Positions 1 through 7,465 of a stretch of 19,897 nt of DNA are shown piece by piece (the stretch's first letter is position 1; every line of letters begins with the position of its first letter). Below the pieces are notes generated by a model that had not been told where the DNA came from, did no database searches, and worked only from the letters and a program-made list of their open reading frames with translations. The stretch comes from JACZWL01 sp046756445 (GTDB lineage: Bacteria > Pseudomonadota > Gammaproteobacteria > Steroidobacterales > Woeseiaceae), in the NCBI GenBank assembly GCA_046756445.1, contig JBHHWI010000055.1:1-19897 (forward strand), written 5' to 3'. Position numbers and translations under genes: made by a program.

Positions 1-77
1 GTGCCGGAGCGAACTTTCCGAACTTTCCAGACTGTTCTGCCGGAAGTTGGGAAAGTTCGGAAAGTTCGCTCCGGCAC
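1..77. repeat. Long perfect inverted repeat (REP/terminator-like hairpin)
   Basis: Positions 1-28 and 50-77 are exact reverse complements, giving a 28-bp stem with a 21-base loop (29-49). Each arm contains two tandem copies of a 9-mer: GAACTTTCC at 11-19 and 20-28, mirrored as GAAAGTTCG at 51-59 and 60-68. A degenerate third copy, GGAAGTTGG, sits in the loop edge at 42-50. The right arm touches the stop codon of the TauE-like gene (78-80), so the hairpin would form at the very end of that mRNA. There is no T-run, so it is not a classic intrinsic terminator. It may be a dispersed palindromic repeat that also protects or ends the transcript. No second copy is visible in the window. Confidence 0.85.
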
Positions 78-857
78 CTAAATCAGGCCGCCGGCCAGTC
101 CCGTCCCGATGACAGCCATCATCGCTGCTACGGTGAGCTGTACGAAACGCAGCGTCACCTTTTCGAGAAGGCGCATGCCGGCATAGGCGCCGATGAATGC
201 GGCCAGCATGGCGACCTTGACCATGTCTGCGACATCCCCCGCGATATCACTGAACCGGAATGCGTGACCGTAGGCGGCGATGCGGATCGTATCGACAATG
301 ATCGCGGTAACGACGCTCGTTCCGATAAAGGCAGTCTTGTCCAGCCCGGCGCGAATCAGGAACGCGGCGCGTAACGCTCCCTGGTTGCCCGACAGACCGC
401 CGAAAAAGCCGGAGAGCAGGCCGCCGACGATGAGAAACCGCCGCCCGAACGCGAGAGCCGCTGTTCTCGACCGGAGCTCGAGCACTGCGAAGACAATGAT
501 AAGGACGCCGATGACGAGCTTGATCGCGTGGATCTCGCGCGTCGCCCCGAAAGCCGGATAGCTGGCAACAGCCGGCAAGCCGGATAGCATACCGAGAACG
601 AGCGCACCAGCAACGGCAGCCAGTGCTGCAGCAGCGCCGAATCGCCCGACAACCTGCCAGTTCGCATGCCGGCCGACCAGGATTAGCTTGAACAGATTGT
701 TCGCCAGGTGGACGACAGCAGTAGCTGCAATGGCGACGGGCAGCGGAAAGAACAGCGCAAGCACCGGCATCAGGATAGTGCCAAGACCGAATCCGGAAAA
801 CAGCGTAAGTCCTGACGCGAAGAGTGCGGCAAGACCGACGATGATGTAGTCGAGCAT
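78..857 (-). CDS. TauE/SafE-family sulfite/anion exporter-like membrane protein
   Basis: This 259-residue protein is almost entirely hydrophobic, with about eight predicted membrane segments. It shows the internal duplication typical of the TauE/SafE (DUF81) family. The first repeat carries SGFGLGTILMPVL at residues 21-33, and the second carries GLLSGFFGGLSGNQGALR at 146-163. Family members export sulfite, sulfoacetate or related anions across the inner membrane, but the substrate here cannot be read from sequence. The length is normal for the family. The ATG at 857 follows an AGG about five bases upstream and lies only 10 bases after the stop of the preceding membrane protein gene, so the two are probably co-transcribed. 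The stop codon abuts the large inverted repeat at 1-77. Confidence 0.88.
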   Translation of the reverse strand: MLDYIIVGLAALFASGLTLFSGFGLGTILMPVLALFFPLPVAIAATAVVHLANNLFKLILVGRHANWQVVGRFGAAAALAAVAGALVLGMLSGLPAVASYPAFGATREIHAIKLVIGVLIIVFAVLELRSRTAALAFGRRFLIVGGLLSGFFGGLSGNQGALRAAFLIRAGLDKTAFIGTSVVTAIIVDTIRIAAYGHAFRFSDIAGDVADMVKVAMLAAFIGAYAGMRLLEKVTLRFVQLTVAAMMAVIGTGLAGGLI

Positions 858-867
858 TACGCCTGAG

Positions 868-1848
868 TCACGTGTGGCTCAGAATCCTGTCCAGCCCGAC
901 CTCGACGAATGCGGCGCCCAGCCAGGCAAGCGGTGGAATGATGATATACAGGATAAGGCGGGAAACGATTGACAGATCGATCGGCCACGCCGACGCGCGC
1001 CGGATGCGGTCCCGGTGCAGCATGATCAGCTCGAGCTGAGCCAGTGTTGCCGGTTCCACGACTCTTGAGGCGTCGGATACCTGCCGGTTCATCTCCGCGA
1101 TGAATTCCTTCTTATGCGCCAGTATCCGACGTTGCAGCGACAGCATCGGCAGTATCAGCAGCGACGCCGCAGCGGGGAACGCGACAATCCATGCAGTCAT
1201 GTAATTTTCCAGCCTGAATTGCGCGTCCAGTGACTGCACAGTCGCCAGGACGAGAAGTACCGTGACGCCGAATACGTCGTCCAGCCCGTTTCGGGCAAAC
1301 GGCTCGTACTTGCCCGTGGCGTACAGGTCCACGGGCACGGCCTTTCCCTGTCGATAAAAGCACCATGCCGTATGCAGTCGATAGGCCAGCACGAGGCCGA
1401 CCAGCGTCCAGAGCAAAACCTGACCGACCGCAATACTCTGAACCTGAAAGCCGAGGCTGCCGAATGAATTACGCCACTCGGGCGGCAGGTTAAGAAAAAC
1501 GCCAAATAGAAGTCCTGCGACGGTTCCAACCAGCAGTATTCTGCCGCGGATCTTCTGCAGCCAGTCAGCCGGATCGGCAAAAACCAGTTGACTGCCGACC
1601 AGCTCTTGGCCCAAACGGAGCGATCGCCGCTGCGCAACCACCAGATAGGACACCAGAAAGGACGGTACGAGGATCAGAAGCAACACCTGGCCCAGGAGCT
1701 GATCCGCCGAGCCAAAAACCTCCGGCACGGTCTCGGGACTGAGCGCGCCCGAGTAAAAGAACAAAGCGCTGAGTATGAGCAGCGACGCCGGCCCCAATAT
1801 TTCGGCCGAGTATTGCGCCCGGTAGATGAGAAAGTCCAGGATCTTCAA
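868..1848 (-). CDS. Multi-pass membrane protein of unknown function
   Basis: I do not recognise the family of this 326-residue protein. Hydrophobic segments lie at about residues 20-36, 53-72, 103-121, 138-156, 217-237 and 295-316, with a weaker one near 195-207. A soluble, charged stretch at 240-290 probably faces the cytoplasm. No catalytic motif stands out. The start appears to be TTG at 1848, because no ATG or GTG lies between it and the in-frame stop upstream. A GGAG sits close before it with short spacing. The gene lies 18 bases after the stop of the small hydrophilic protein gene and 10 bases before the TauE-like gene, which suggests an operon and possibly a membrane role linked to the exporter. 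That link is inference. Confidence 0.75.
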   Translation of the reverse strand: MKILDFLIYRAQYSAEILGPASLLILSALFFYSGALSPETVPEVFGSADQLLGQVLLLILVPSFLVSYLVVAQRRSLRLGQELVGSQLVFADPADWLQKIRGRILLVGTVAGLLFGVFLNLPPEWRNSFGSLGFQVQSIAVGQVLLWTLVGLVLAYRLHTAWCFYRQGKAVPVDLYATGKYEPFARNGLDDVFGVTVLLVLATVQSLDAQFRLENYMTAWIVAFPAAASLLILPMLSLQRRILAHKKEFIAEMNRQVSDASRVVEPATLAQLELIMLHRDRIRRASAWPIDLSIVSRLILYIIIPPLAWLGAAFVEVGLDRILSHT

Positions 1849-1866
1849 TGCTCCAGTGCCGTGCTC

Positions 1867-2184
1867 CTACTTTTCGTCCTCATCCGACGCGGAACTGGCA
1901 GCCTTGCGATTCGCTGCCGGCCGACCCGTCTTGCCCAGTCGTCTTTCATTCAGTAGCAACACTACTTCCTCGACCGCCGCCTTGACGCTCCTCTTGTTTC
2001 CCTGGCGAAGGCCGGTGATCGGTTTGTCGCCCTGACTGATAACATAACGATACCACTCCCGATCATCATCGGCATCGGGTGGCTCCGCCCGGGTCAGCTC
2101 GATGATCTTGAACGGCTGTGTTTTCCAGAAAGAAGCATCCGTCGGTAGTGGTTTCCGTTTGTTCATCCACGCACCATACTCCAC
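1867..2184 (-). CDS. Small hydrophilic conserved hypothetical protein
   Basis: The protein is about 100 residues and highly charged, with no signal peptide or membrane segment. The central stretch (residues 50-88, numbered from the GTG) reads as a compact alpha/beta module containing GDKPITGLRQGNKRSVKAA. The C-terminal tail is rich in Lys, Ala, Ser, Asp and Glu and looks disordered. The start is either GTG at 2184 (105 residues) or ATG at 2166 (99 residues). The ATG reads MNKRK and looks more natural, but neither has a strong ribosome binding site. The function is unknown; the basic, positively patterned core could bind nucleic acid, but nothing proves it. It is probably the first gene of a three-gene minus-strand unit with the two membrane protein genes that follow. 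Confidence 0.65.
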   Translation of the reverse strand: MEYGAWMNKRKPLPTDASFWKTQPFKIIELTRAEPPDADDDREWYRYVISQGDKPITGLRQGNKRSVKAAVEEVVLLLNERRLGKTGRPAANRKAASSASDEDEK

Positions 2185-2368
2185 TCGCGCCGCAAAAGCT
2201 CACCCTGACGCCAACCATATTGAGGCGTAAGTCATTGATGTGTCTTGGTCTCCCTGTCCCGCCAGGGTCAATCAAGGATTGTCCGGCGACCGCGGCAACG
2301 GCGAAGCGGTCGAGCACGCTGAAGACATACCAGGCGAGAGGATGTCACCGATGTGCCCAAGTCGATAA

Positions 2369-2839
2369 TCATAACCATCGCCGGGCGGATTGCCTGTATT
2401 CCCTGTACCGATCACCGAACGTCTGTTCCAGCATTGCCTCCTCCCTCAGTATGAAGTGCGTTTGGATCAACCACACGAATAACGGAATCGGCAGAAACGA
2501 GGCCAGCGTCCCGAGGAGGACTGCAATCCCGATCAGGATCAGGACCATACCAACGTACATCGGGTTTCTCGTGTAACGGAAAAAGCCGCCGGTTACCAAT
2601 GCACTCGATTCTTCGAAGGGCTTTATTGCCGTCGCATGGACCGCGAACTGGCGCACGGAAACAAGGTTAACCAAAAGCCCCAGACCGATAAGCAGCAAGC
2701 CGGCATACGAAATCGGCGGCGAAATGAGAGTCGCAATGGGCACGTACCTGTGCAAGGCCACAATCAGCAGGATCGCGACCAGAAAGTAGACGGGTGGCAA
2801 TACTCGGCGTCCTCGCGCCGTGTATTCAGATGATTGCAT
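2369..2839 (-). CDS. Isoprenylcysteine carboxyl methyltransferase/PEMT-like membrane methyltransferase
   Basis: This 156-residue membrane protein has four hydrophobic segments, at about residues 16-32, 45-62, 95-112 and 113-128. The C-terminal half carries the signature of the ICMT/phospholipid methyltransferase superfamily: TGGFFRYTRNPMYVGM (83-98), an REE motif after the last helix (132-134) and FGDRYREYRQSARRW (141-155). In known members these residues form the S-adenosylmethionine pocket facing the cytoplasm. The bacterial substrate is not known; lipids or small lipophilic molecules are plausible. The open frame extends upstream to 2926, but the ATG at 2839 is preceded by a G-rich ribosome binding site and starts the protein just before the first helix, so I chose it. 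It is separated by about 185 bases from the next minus-strand gene. Confidence 0.82.
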   Translation of the reverse strand: MQSSEYTARGRRVLPPVYFLVAILLIVALHRYVPIATLISPPISYAGLLLIGLGLLVNLVSVRQFAVHATAIKPFEESSALVTGGFFRYTRNPMYVGMVLILIGIAVLLGTLASFLPIPLFVWLIQTHFILREEAMLEQTFGDRYREYRQSARRWL

Positions 2840-3054
2840 TGCGGCCCCCGCAGTTAATCGGTTGTATAAATGTACCAGATAACGGCAACGCGACACCGCT
2901 CCGGGGGCGAAAGCGGGGCCGCGCATGGCATTAATGCCGAATTCCGAAAGCTTGCTGACAGTGAAACCTGACTATCGGAGATTTCCACAAGCAGGTTGCG
3001 GGCACATTCATGATCTGCTATTGGTTCCCGCAAATCCGCTGATCTTGAATACCC
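2840..3054. promoter_or_regulatory. Divergent intergenic region with 12-bp palindrome
   Basis: The methyltransferase gene (minus) and the Lgt-like gene (plus) start at opposite ends of this 215-base gap, so it should hold both promoters. A perfect palindrome GGCATTAATGCC lies at 2927-2938, roughly in the middle, and could be an operator. For the minus-strand gene a TATACA -10-like hexamer lies at 2863-2868 (read on the minus strand), but I see no good -35 partner. No clear ribosome binding site precedes the ATG at 3055. Promoter assignment is tentative. Confidence 0.35.
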
Positions 3055-3936
3055 ATGATCCCGCGCTTCGGTGACCAGACCTGGGTTACGCCGTATGGCC
3101 TGATGCTGGTCGTGGCACTCACGGCCTGCTGGCTGTATGCGCGGCGCCGCGCCATGGTGGCCGGTATCGATAAGTCTCACATTGATCTGGCAGTACCGCT
3201 GGTGTTCATGTTCTCTGCGCTGGGGGCATATCTCCTGCCTTTTCTCAGCCCGAACGACGGCAATATTGCCGGCGAGCTTTACCAGTCCCATTATCGCTTT
3301 CGGCTATTCGGACTGCTGTTGATCGGATTTCCTGCACTGCTGGCTTATAGCAGGCTGGCGAAACTGCCATTTCGCCGCATGCTGGACGTCTTGGCATTGC
3401 CGGTCGTACTCTGGCTGGCCGTTCTCCGTATCGGATGCTTTATGGCGGGCTGCTGCTGGGGTGACCTCGCGCATGAGCATCGCGGTCTTGCTGATATTGC
3501 CGATCCACAACTGCGCACCCAGCTGCAGACCGTGCCGTGGCTTGCCGGTGACTGGCTGGTCACGGCCGTGAGCTTTCCGGCTGGTAGTTTTGCCTACCAT
3601 CAGCACCTCGTATCGGGCCTTGTTGGACCGGATACCGCGTCGTCACTGCCTGTACATCCGACGCAACTGTACGAGATCGTGGTCTTGACCGGGCTTTTAC
3701 TCTTCCTTCGGAATTACTCCAAAAAGCAACGCTCACCCGGCGAAGTCGCGCTGATCGCGTTAAGCGGCTACTGTGTGCCGCGGTTCTTTATCGAATATCT
3801 GCGGGCGGATAATGCGCTCGTTATTGGCATACATACTCTCACGCAACTGATCTGTGTTGTTCTGCTTGCGGCAAGCCTGCTGGCTTTCACTATCCAGGCT
3901 AGACGGCAATCAGTCCGCCGGGCGGCGCCCGGTTAG
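3055..3936 (+). CDS. Divergent prolipoprotein diacylglyceryl transferase (Lgt) paralogue
   Basis: This 293-residue polytopic membrane protein has the Lgt architecture. PYGLM (residues 13-17) corresponds to the N-terminal Lgt Tyr-Gly region. RIGCFMAGCCWG (125-136) matches the Lgt signature, followed by HPTQLYE (201-207) and PRFFIEYLRAD (242-252). Lgt transfers diacylglyceryl from phosphatidylglycerol to the lipobox cysteine of prolipoproteins in the inner membrane. Two features differ from the canonical enzyme: the Asn of the RIGNF motif is Cys, followed by a Cys-Cys pair, and the HGG motif of the central region is missing (FRLFGLLLIG at 82-91). The Arg of RIG and the Arg of the C-terminal motif are kept. 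It is therefore probably a paralogue with altered substrate rather than the housekeeping lgt. The gene stands alone and converges on the next gene with a three-base gap. Confidence 0.8.
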   Translation: MIPRFGDQTWVTPYGLMLVVALTACWLYARRRAMVAGIDKSHIDLAVPLVFMFSALGAYLLPFLSPNDGNIAGELYQSHYRFRLFGLLLIGFPALLAYSRLAKLPFRRMLDVLALPVVLWLAVLRIGCFMAGCCWGDLAHEHRGLADIADPQLRTQLQTVPWLAGDWLVTAVSFPAGSFAYHQHLVSGLVGPDTASSLPVHPTQLYEIVVLTGLLLFLRNYSKKQRSPGEVALIALSGYCVPRFFIEYLRADNALVIGIHTLTQLICVVLLAASLLAFTIQARRQSVRRAAPG

Positions 3937-3939
3937 GAG

Positions 3940-4899
3940 CTAGTTCGCCTCGCACGTGCCGATTTCCATATGCGGGAATTCGGAGGTCTTGGGCTCCTCG
4001 TCACCTGGCTTCACATCGTGATAACCGGGCAGGCGTACGTAGAGGAAGCGCAGTGTACGTATATCCATCCGGAACTCTTCATCGTCCATGCCCTCGCAGA
4101 TGAATATGCCCTTGGCGATGAAGTCATTATCGCAAGATGTTGTGGCTCTTTCCTGCTGCCTTGTCGCGACGACCCACTCTGAAGAGTCGGGAAACGCATC
4201 TCCTTCTTGCGAGCGCCTCACAACGAATTCGCGATCGACCTTTTTGAGTTTATCTGTATTAATCGGCTCCCATTTATTGTCGATGTAGCCGAATCCTGCC
4301 ATTAGCTCACCGACGCAGTGATACGAGTCTGGAGCATTGGCGAATTCCCTTACCGGTCTGACGCTGGCGACAACGTCGAGCGTCTCGGCCAGGACAGATT
4401 CGTCCTTGTCGTTCGAATAAAGTTCGAACAGCACGACTGTGTCACCCAGCAAACGCGCACCACGCGTCAGATACACATACGGCTCGTCGCCAGGGTCTTT
4501 GTCGGTGATACGTGCATAGACTCCACGATTTCGGTCGCCGAAACGCTTTGGGATGATCGCGCCCTCGACAGAAATACCGATGTACTCGGCCATGCTGTAC
4601 TCGAGGTAACTTTCCAGGTGCGGAATAACGAAGTCATCCGTGTCTCGCTGCTGTTCCGGGGTATCGAAGCCGGCATTGCGAGCACTTATATTCAGGCTGA
4701 ATCTCGGCCGCCTGGATTCGATCGAGTACGTCGCTGCGGCCTGCAGGTCGTCATAGCTTGCCACGCCTTTCCATTTTGCCGGTGCCCTGAAGACAAGCGT
4801 GCCAACGTCATGGCTGGATAGTCTGCGCTCGGTCAGGGTCTCCGCGCTGCCGCTCACCCAGAGCAATGACAATGCCAGCATTATTGTCATATGTCGCAT
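3940..4899 (-). CDS. Secreted protein with four mature cysteines, unknown function
   Basis: This 319-residue protein has a clear Sec signal peptide (residues 1-19, hydrophobic core LALSLLWVSG, probable cleavage after GSA). The mature part is mixed alpha/beta without membrane helices. It contains four cysteines, two in the SCDNDFIAKGIFICEG stretch, one in YHCVGEL and one in the C-terminal IGTCEAN, consistent with two disulphides in the periplasm. I recognise no enzyme motif. The open frame begins at 4944, but the ATG at 4899 is preceded by GGAG at good spacing and starts directly with the signal peptide, so it is preferred. The gene ends three bases from the convergent Lgt-like gene. Confidence 0.78.
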   Translation of the reverse strand: MRHMTIMLALSLLWVSGSAETLTERRLSSHDVGTLVFRAPAKWKGVASYDDLQAAATYSIESRRPRFSLNISARNAGFDTPEQQRDTDDFVIPHLESYLEYSMAEYIGISVEGAIIPKRFGDRNRGVYARITDKDPGDEPYVYLTRGARLLGDTVVLFELYSNDKDESVLAETLDVVASVRPVREFANAPDSYHCVGELMAGFGYIDNKWEPINTDKLKKVDREFVVRRSQEGDAFPDSSEWVVATRQQERATTSCDNDFIAKGIFICEGMDDEEFRMDIRTLRFLYVRLPGYHDVKPGDEEPKTSEFPHMEIGTCEAN

Positions 4900-5147
4900 A
4901 CCGTCTCCAGCCGAGCTGCCTCGATCGCGTAATTGTAACTCCACGTCGCGACAACGACATCAACTCGGGAAACCAGAGCGCAGAGAACCGTGCCAACTGC
5001 ATATGACGAGTAGTTCTATGACAGCCCGCTTATTCCAAAGTTCTATGAAATTTTTCCTGCCCGTCTGAGTCAGCCCTTATTGAGATTTGATATCTCGATC
5101 ACGTAAATCGTGTTTTTGGGTTTTTGTTATTGAAGAGAGGGCAAAAA
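4900..5147. promoter_or_regulatory. AT-rich divergent intergenic region with direct repeat
   Basis: This 248-base gap separates the divergent secreted-protein gene and the urcA-like gene. It is noticeably more AT-rich than the flanking genes, especially at 5030-5147. A 10-base direct repeat AGTTCTATGA occurs at 5012-5021 and 5039-5048, starts 27 bases apart, and could be a regulator site. TTGAGA at about 5079, with a 17-base spacer to GTAAAT, is a weak sigma70-like candidate for the plus-strand gene. Nothing else is evident. Confidence 0.3.
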
Positions 5148-5483
5148 ATGAAAGAGCCAAACGGAGTTAGAAAACTGCTTGTCGCAGCCGCGGTAGTCGC
5201 CCTGGGTCTCCCGGCGATTGCCGGCGCTGCGCATAGCGGGAATACAGAAGAAAACACAGTCCGAGTGTATTATGGAGACCTTGATCTCTCCAAGGATGCT
5301 GGAATAGCCAGGCTTTACATCCGACTCCAGCATGCGGTTAACAGTGCATGCGGGCCGCGTACGGCGTCCGAAGCCGGTTCTGTCAAATGGGCGTCTCAAA
5401 ACAGAAGATGTTATAACGAGACGCTCTCAAGAATGGTTCAAAAATTTAGTAACGCCAGGCTAAACGCGATACACGCGGGATAG
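5148..5483 (+). CDS. UrcA-family periplasmic protein
   Basis: This 111-residue protein has a Sec signal peptide (residues 1-28, cleavage near AGAA). The mature part begins with the UrcA signature VRVYYGDLDLSKDAGIARLY (38-57) followed by an amphipathic helix. Two cysteines, C68 and C88, probably form the disulphide typical of this family. UrcA proteins are small periplasmic proteins of unknown role found mainly in proteobacteria. The ATG at 5148 is preceded by GAGAGGG about six bases upstream; the longer frame from TTG at 5124 is less likely. The gene is monocistronic in appearance, and its stop codon lies inside a hairpin. Confidence 0.88.
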   Translation: MKEPNGVRKLLVAAAVVALGLPAIAGAAHSGNTEENTVRVYYGDLDLSKDAGIARLYIRLQHAVNSACGPRTASEAGSVKWASQNRRCYNETLSRMVQKFSNARLNAIHAG

Positions 5484-5495
5484 ACTAAATCCCGC
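5475..5495 (+). terminator. Hairpin overlapping the stop codon of the urcA-like gene
   Basis: GCGGGAT (5475-5481) pairs perfectly with ATCCCGC (5489-5495) across a 7-base loop. The TAG stop (5481-5483) sits at the top of the left arm. The downstream tract is AATAACAG rather than T-rich, so this may stabilise the 3' end or act with other factors instead of being a strict intrinsic terminator. Confidence 0.4.
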
Positions 5496-5508
5496 AATAA
5501 CAGCAGGC

Positions 5509-5545
5509 GGGTGTCGATGTGTGTGTCCACACATCGCGCCCACCC
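5509..5545. repeat. Two-tier inverted repeat in the gap before the methyltransferase
   Basis: CGATGTGTG (5515-5523) pairs perfectly with CACACATCG (5528-5536) across a 4-base loop. After a short internal loop an outer GGGTG (5509-5513) pairs with CACCC (5541-5545). It lies 13 bases beyond the first hairpin, in the 285-base gap (5484-5768) before the methyltransferase gene. It could help terminate the urcA transcript or serve as a protein binding site. A partial echo, GTGGACACATCG, occurs near 5600. I see nothing else convincing in the gap. Confidence 0.45.
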
Positions 5546-5768
5546 TGACTGTCTGTAGCAATCCGGATCGCATTCTCTCCGGGTATCAATGATTGCGGTG
5601 GACACATCGCCGCCGATGCAAGCGCGGGTCCGGCTGTTCGAGGCTCAGGACCGCACGGACGCAAGTGCATGCATATGGCGCGGCAAAGCGGGTAAAGTAA
5701 GGGCACTGGCTTGTGGCCGGCGCCGGAGCGTAGCAAAATCGGCCCCGGATCCCCGTGGAGAATCATGA

Positions 5769-7412
5769 GTGGCACAAGCAGGTACAGCGGTGTCCCATCA
5801 CGACCTACTGGCGGCCGATCTTTCCTCGAACGAGCCGGAGCTGCTCTATGCCGAAAAGGGCGATGTCGCGCATCGCAAGAAGCTCGGGCAGTTCTTCACG
5901 CCATTCTCCGTCGCTTCGTTCATGAGCCAGTGGCTCGTTGGACTGTCAGTCTATGCGCCCAGGATCCTGGATCCGTGTGCCGGACTGGGTGTATTCGAGC
6001 GGGCGTTAACCACAACGGACCCTGAACTGGCCGCCAACGCACGCTTTACGCTCTGGGAAAAGGACAAGCGGCTGGCACTCGATCTGGCCAGGGTCTGCGA
6101 CAGGATAGCGATCCATTCGTCCGTGATCGGCAAGGACTTCCTCGACGAGCACGCGTGGTCCGAGACCTACGACGGCATCATCGCCAATCCGCCGTATTAC
6201 AAACATCATTTCGTCGAGAACAAGGAAGACATTCGGTCGGTCATCTCATCCAGAGTGGGCGCAAATTTCAGCGTACAAACGAATGTCTATTGCTGGTTCC
6301 TGATCAAGGCGCTGGCATTGCTCAGGCCTGGTGGCAGGCTGGCATTTATCGTTCCGTCCGAATTTCTGAACGCGAACTACGGCCGCGACGTCAAGAAGCA
6401 CCTGATTGAGTGCCGTATGCTGCGCCATATCATCTCAGTCAGTTACCAGCGCAGGATCTTCGAAGACGCAGTGACGACAGCTTGCATACTCCTGGCCGAA
6501 AGAGCGGACGATCCAGATCACGGCGTTCGGTTCTACTCTGCCGAATCGGCTGATCAGCTCGGCGATCTGACTGAATTTATTGCCGGTACCGGCTTCACTG
6601 AATACCGGTCCTCCGACCTGGATGTGGAACGCAAATGGCGCTCGTATTTTCCCGGCAATGCAGGGGTCGATACGAAAAACTCACGGCTCGTGCCGTTTTC
6701 GACTTACGGCAGATTCTCACGAGGCATTGCGACCGGAGCGAACGAGTTCTTTGCACTTGGCGCCGCCCGCGCCGAAAAGCTGGGCCTGCCAGACGAGAGC
6801 CTGATTCCCTGTGTCTGCAAGGCGAGATACGCGTCCGGAAAGATCTTTACTCGCGCCGACTTTGAAAACCTCAGGCAGGCCGGCAAACCGGTCTATCTCT
6901 TCGATGGCGCCGCCGCGACCGGCAAAGCAGTCGAACAGTACATCCACTCGGGAGAGCAGGCAGGCTACCAGCGCCGCTATCTGACGAGAAACAGAAACCC
7001 GTGGTATGCCCTTGAAAAAAGGCTGCCGGGCACAATCTGGGCAGGCGTATTCGGCCGGGCAGTGATCCGCTTCGTGTGGAATAAAAGCGACTGTCTATCT
7101 CTCACCTGTTTCCATGTATTCCAGCCGAGCGATATCGGGAAAGATTTCCTGCCGTTCGTCTTTCTCTATCTCAACACATCCATCGGGAAGAGATTTCTGG
7201 AGCTGGAAAAACGCGAATATGGCGATGGCCTCGCGAAATACGAGCCGAACGATATCAATAAATCTCTGGCACCGGATTTCGGATTGCTCGGTCGCGAGAC
7301 CGCAAAGCGGCTGGCCTGTCTCCAGAATGCATTCCTTGATGCAGAGTCAGGCTCACCTGACGAACAGGCTACTCTCGTCACGGCAAACGCAATATTCGAA
7401 GCGCTGATCTAG
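5769..7412 (+). CDS. Solitary N6-adenine DNA methyltransferase (Eco57I/BsuBI-like)
   Basis: This 547-residue class I methyltransferase has motif X-like LGQFFTP (residues 39-45), the SAM-binding motif I LDPCAGLGVF (67-76) and catalytic motif IV NPPYYKH (140-146). The order, X before I and IV, is that of gamma-class N6-adenine methyltransferases. The C-terminal half (about 305-500) should be the target recognition domain; it contains GRFSRGIATGANEFFAL (314-330) and a YGDGLAKYEPNDI stretch (484-496) resembling that of Eco57I- and PstI/BsuBI-type enzymes. The start is GTG at 5769, eight bases after a GGAG. No restriction endonuclease lies on either side; the neighbours are a urcA-like gene and an unrelated secreted protein. 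It may be a regulatory solitary methylase or a remnant of a restriction system. The target sequence cannot be predicted. Confidence 0.85.
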   Translation: MAQAGTAVSHHDLLAADLSSNEPELLYAEKGDVAHRKKLGQFFTPFSVASFMSQWLVGLSVYAPRILDPCAGLGVFERALTTTDPELAANARFTLWEKDKRLALDLARVCDRIAIHSSVIGKDFLDEHAWSETYDGIIANPPYYKHHFVENKEDIRSVISSRVGANFSVQTNVYCWFLIKALALLRPGGRLAFIVPSEFLNANYGRDVKKHLIECRMLRHIISVSYQRRIFEDAVTTACILLAERADDPDHGVRFYSAESADQLGDLTEFIAGTGFTEYRSSDLDVERKWRSYFPGNAGVDTKNSRLVPFSTYGRFSRGIATGANEFFALGAARAEKLGLPDESLIPCVCKARYASGKIFTRADFENLRQAGKPVYLFDGAAATGKAVEQYIHSGEQAGYQRRYLTRNRNPWYALEKRLPGTIWAGVFGRAVIRFVWNKSDCLSLTCFHVFQPSDIGKDFLPFVFLYLNTSIGKRFLELEKREYGDGLAKYEPNDINKSLAPDFGLLGRETAKRLACLQNAFLDAESGSPDEQATLVTANAIFEALI

Positions 7413-7465
7413 GGTATCAGCCGGGCAGGCCGCGATCGCTGCGATGCACTCGCTCGTGCTCCTGA

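Noticed and set aside
2185..2368. Possible small gene between the two minus-strand genes
   Set aside because: Frames covering this 184-base gap overlap genuine genes or lack ribosome binding sites; only a weak CCCTG/CAGGG stem is present.
5769..7412. BREX PglX or a full restriction-modification locus
   Set aside because: The protein is much shorter than PglX, and no endonuclease, BrxZ-like or other defence gene is nearby.
7432..7439. GCGATCGC palindrome after the methyltransferase gene
   Set aside because: An 8-base palindrome of this composition is expected by chance in GC-rich DNA and no second copy is seen nearby.
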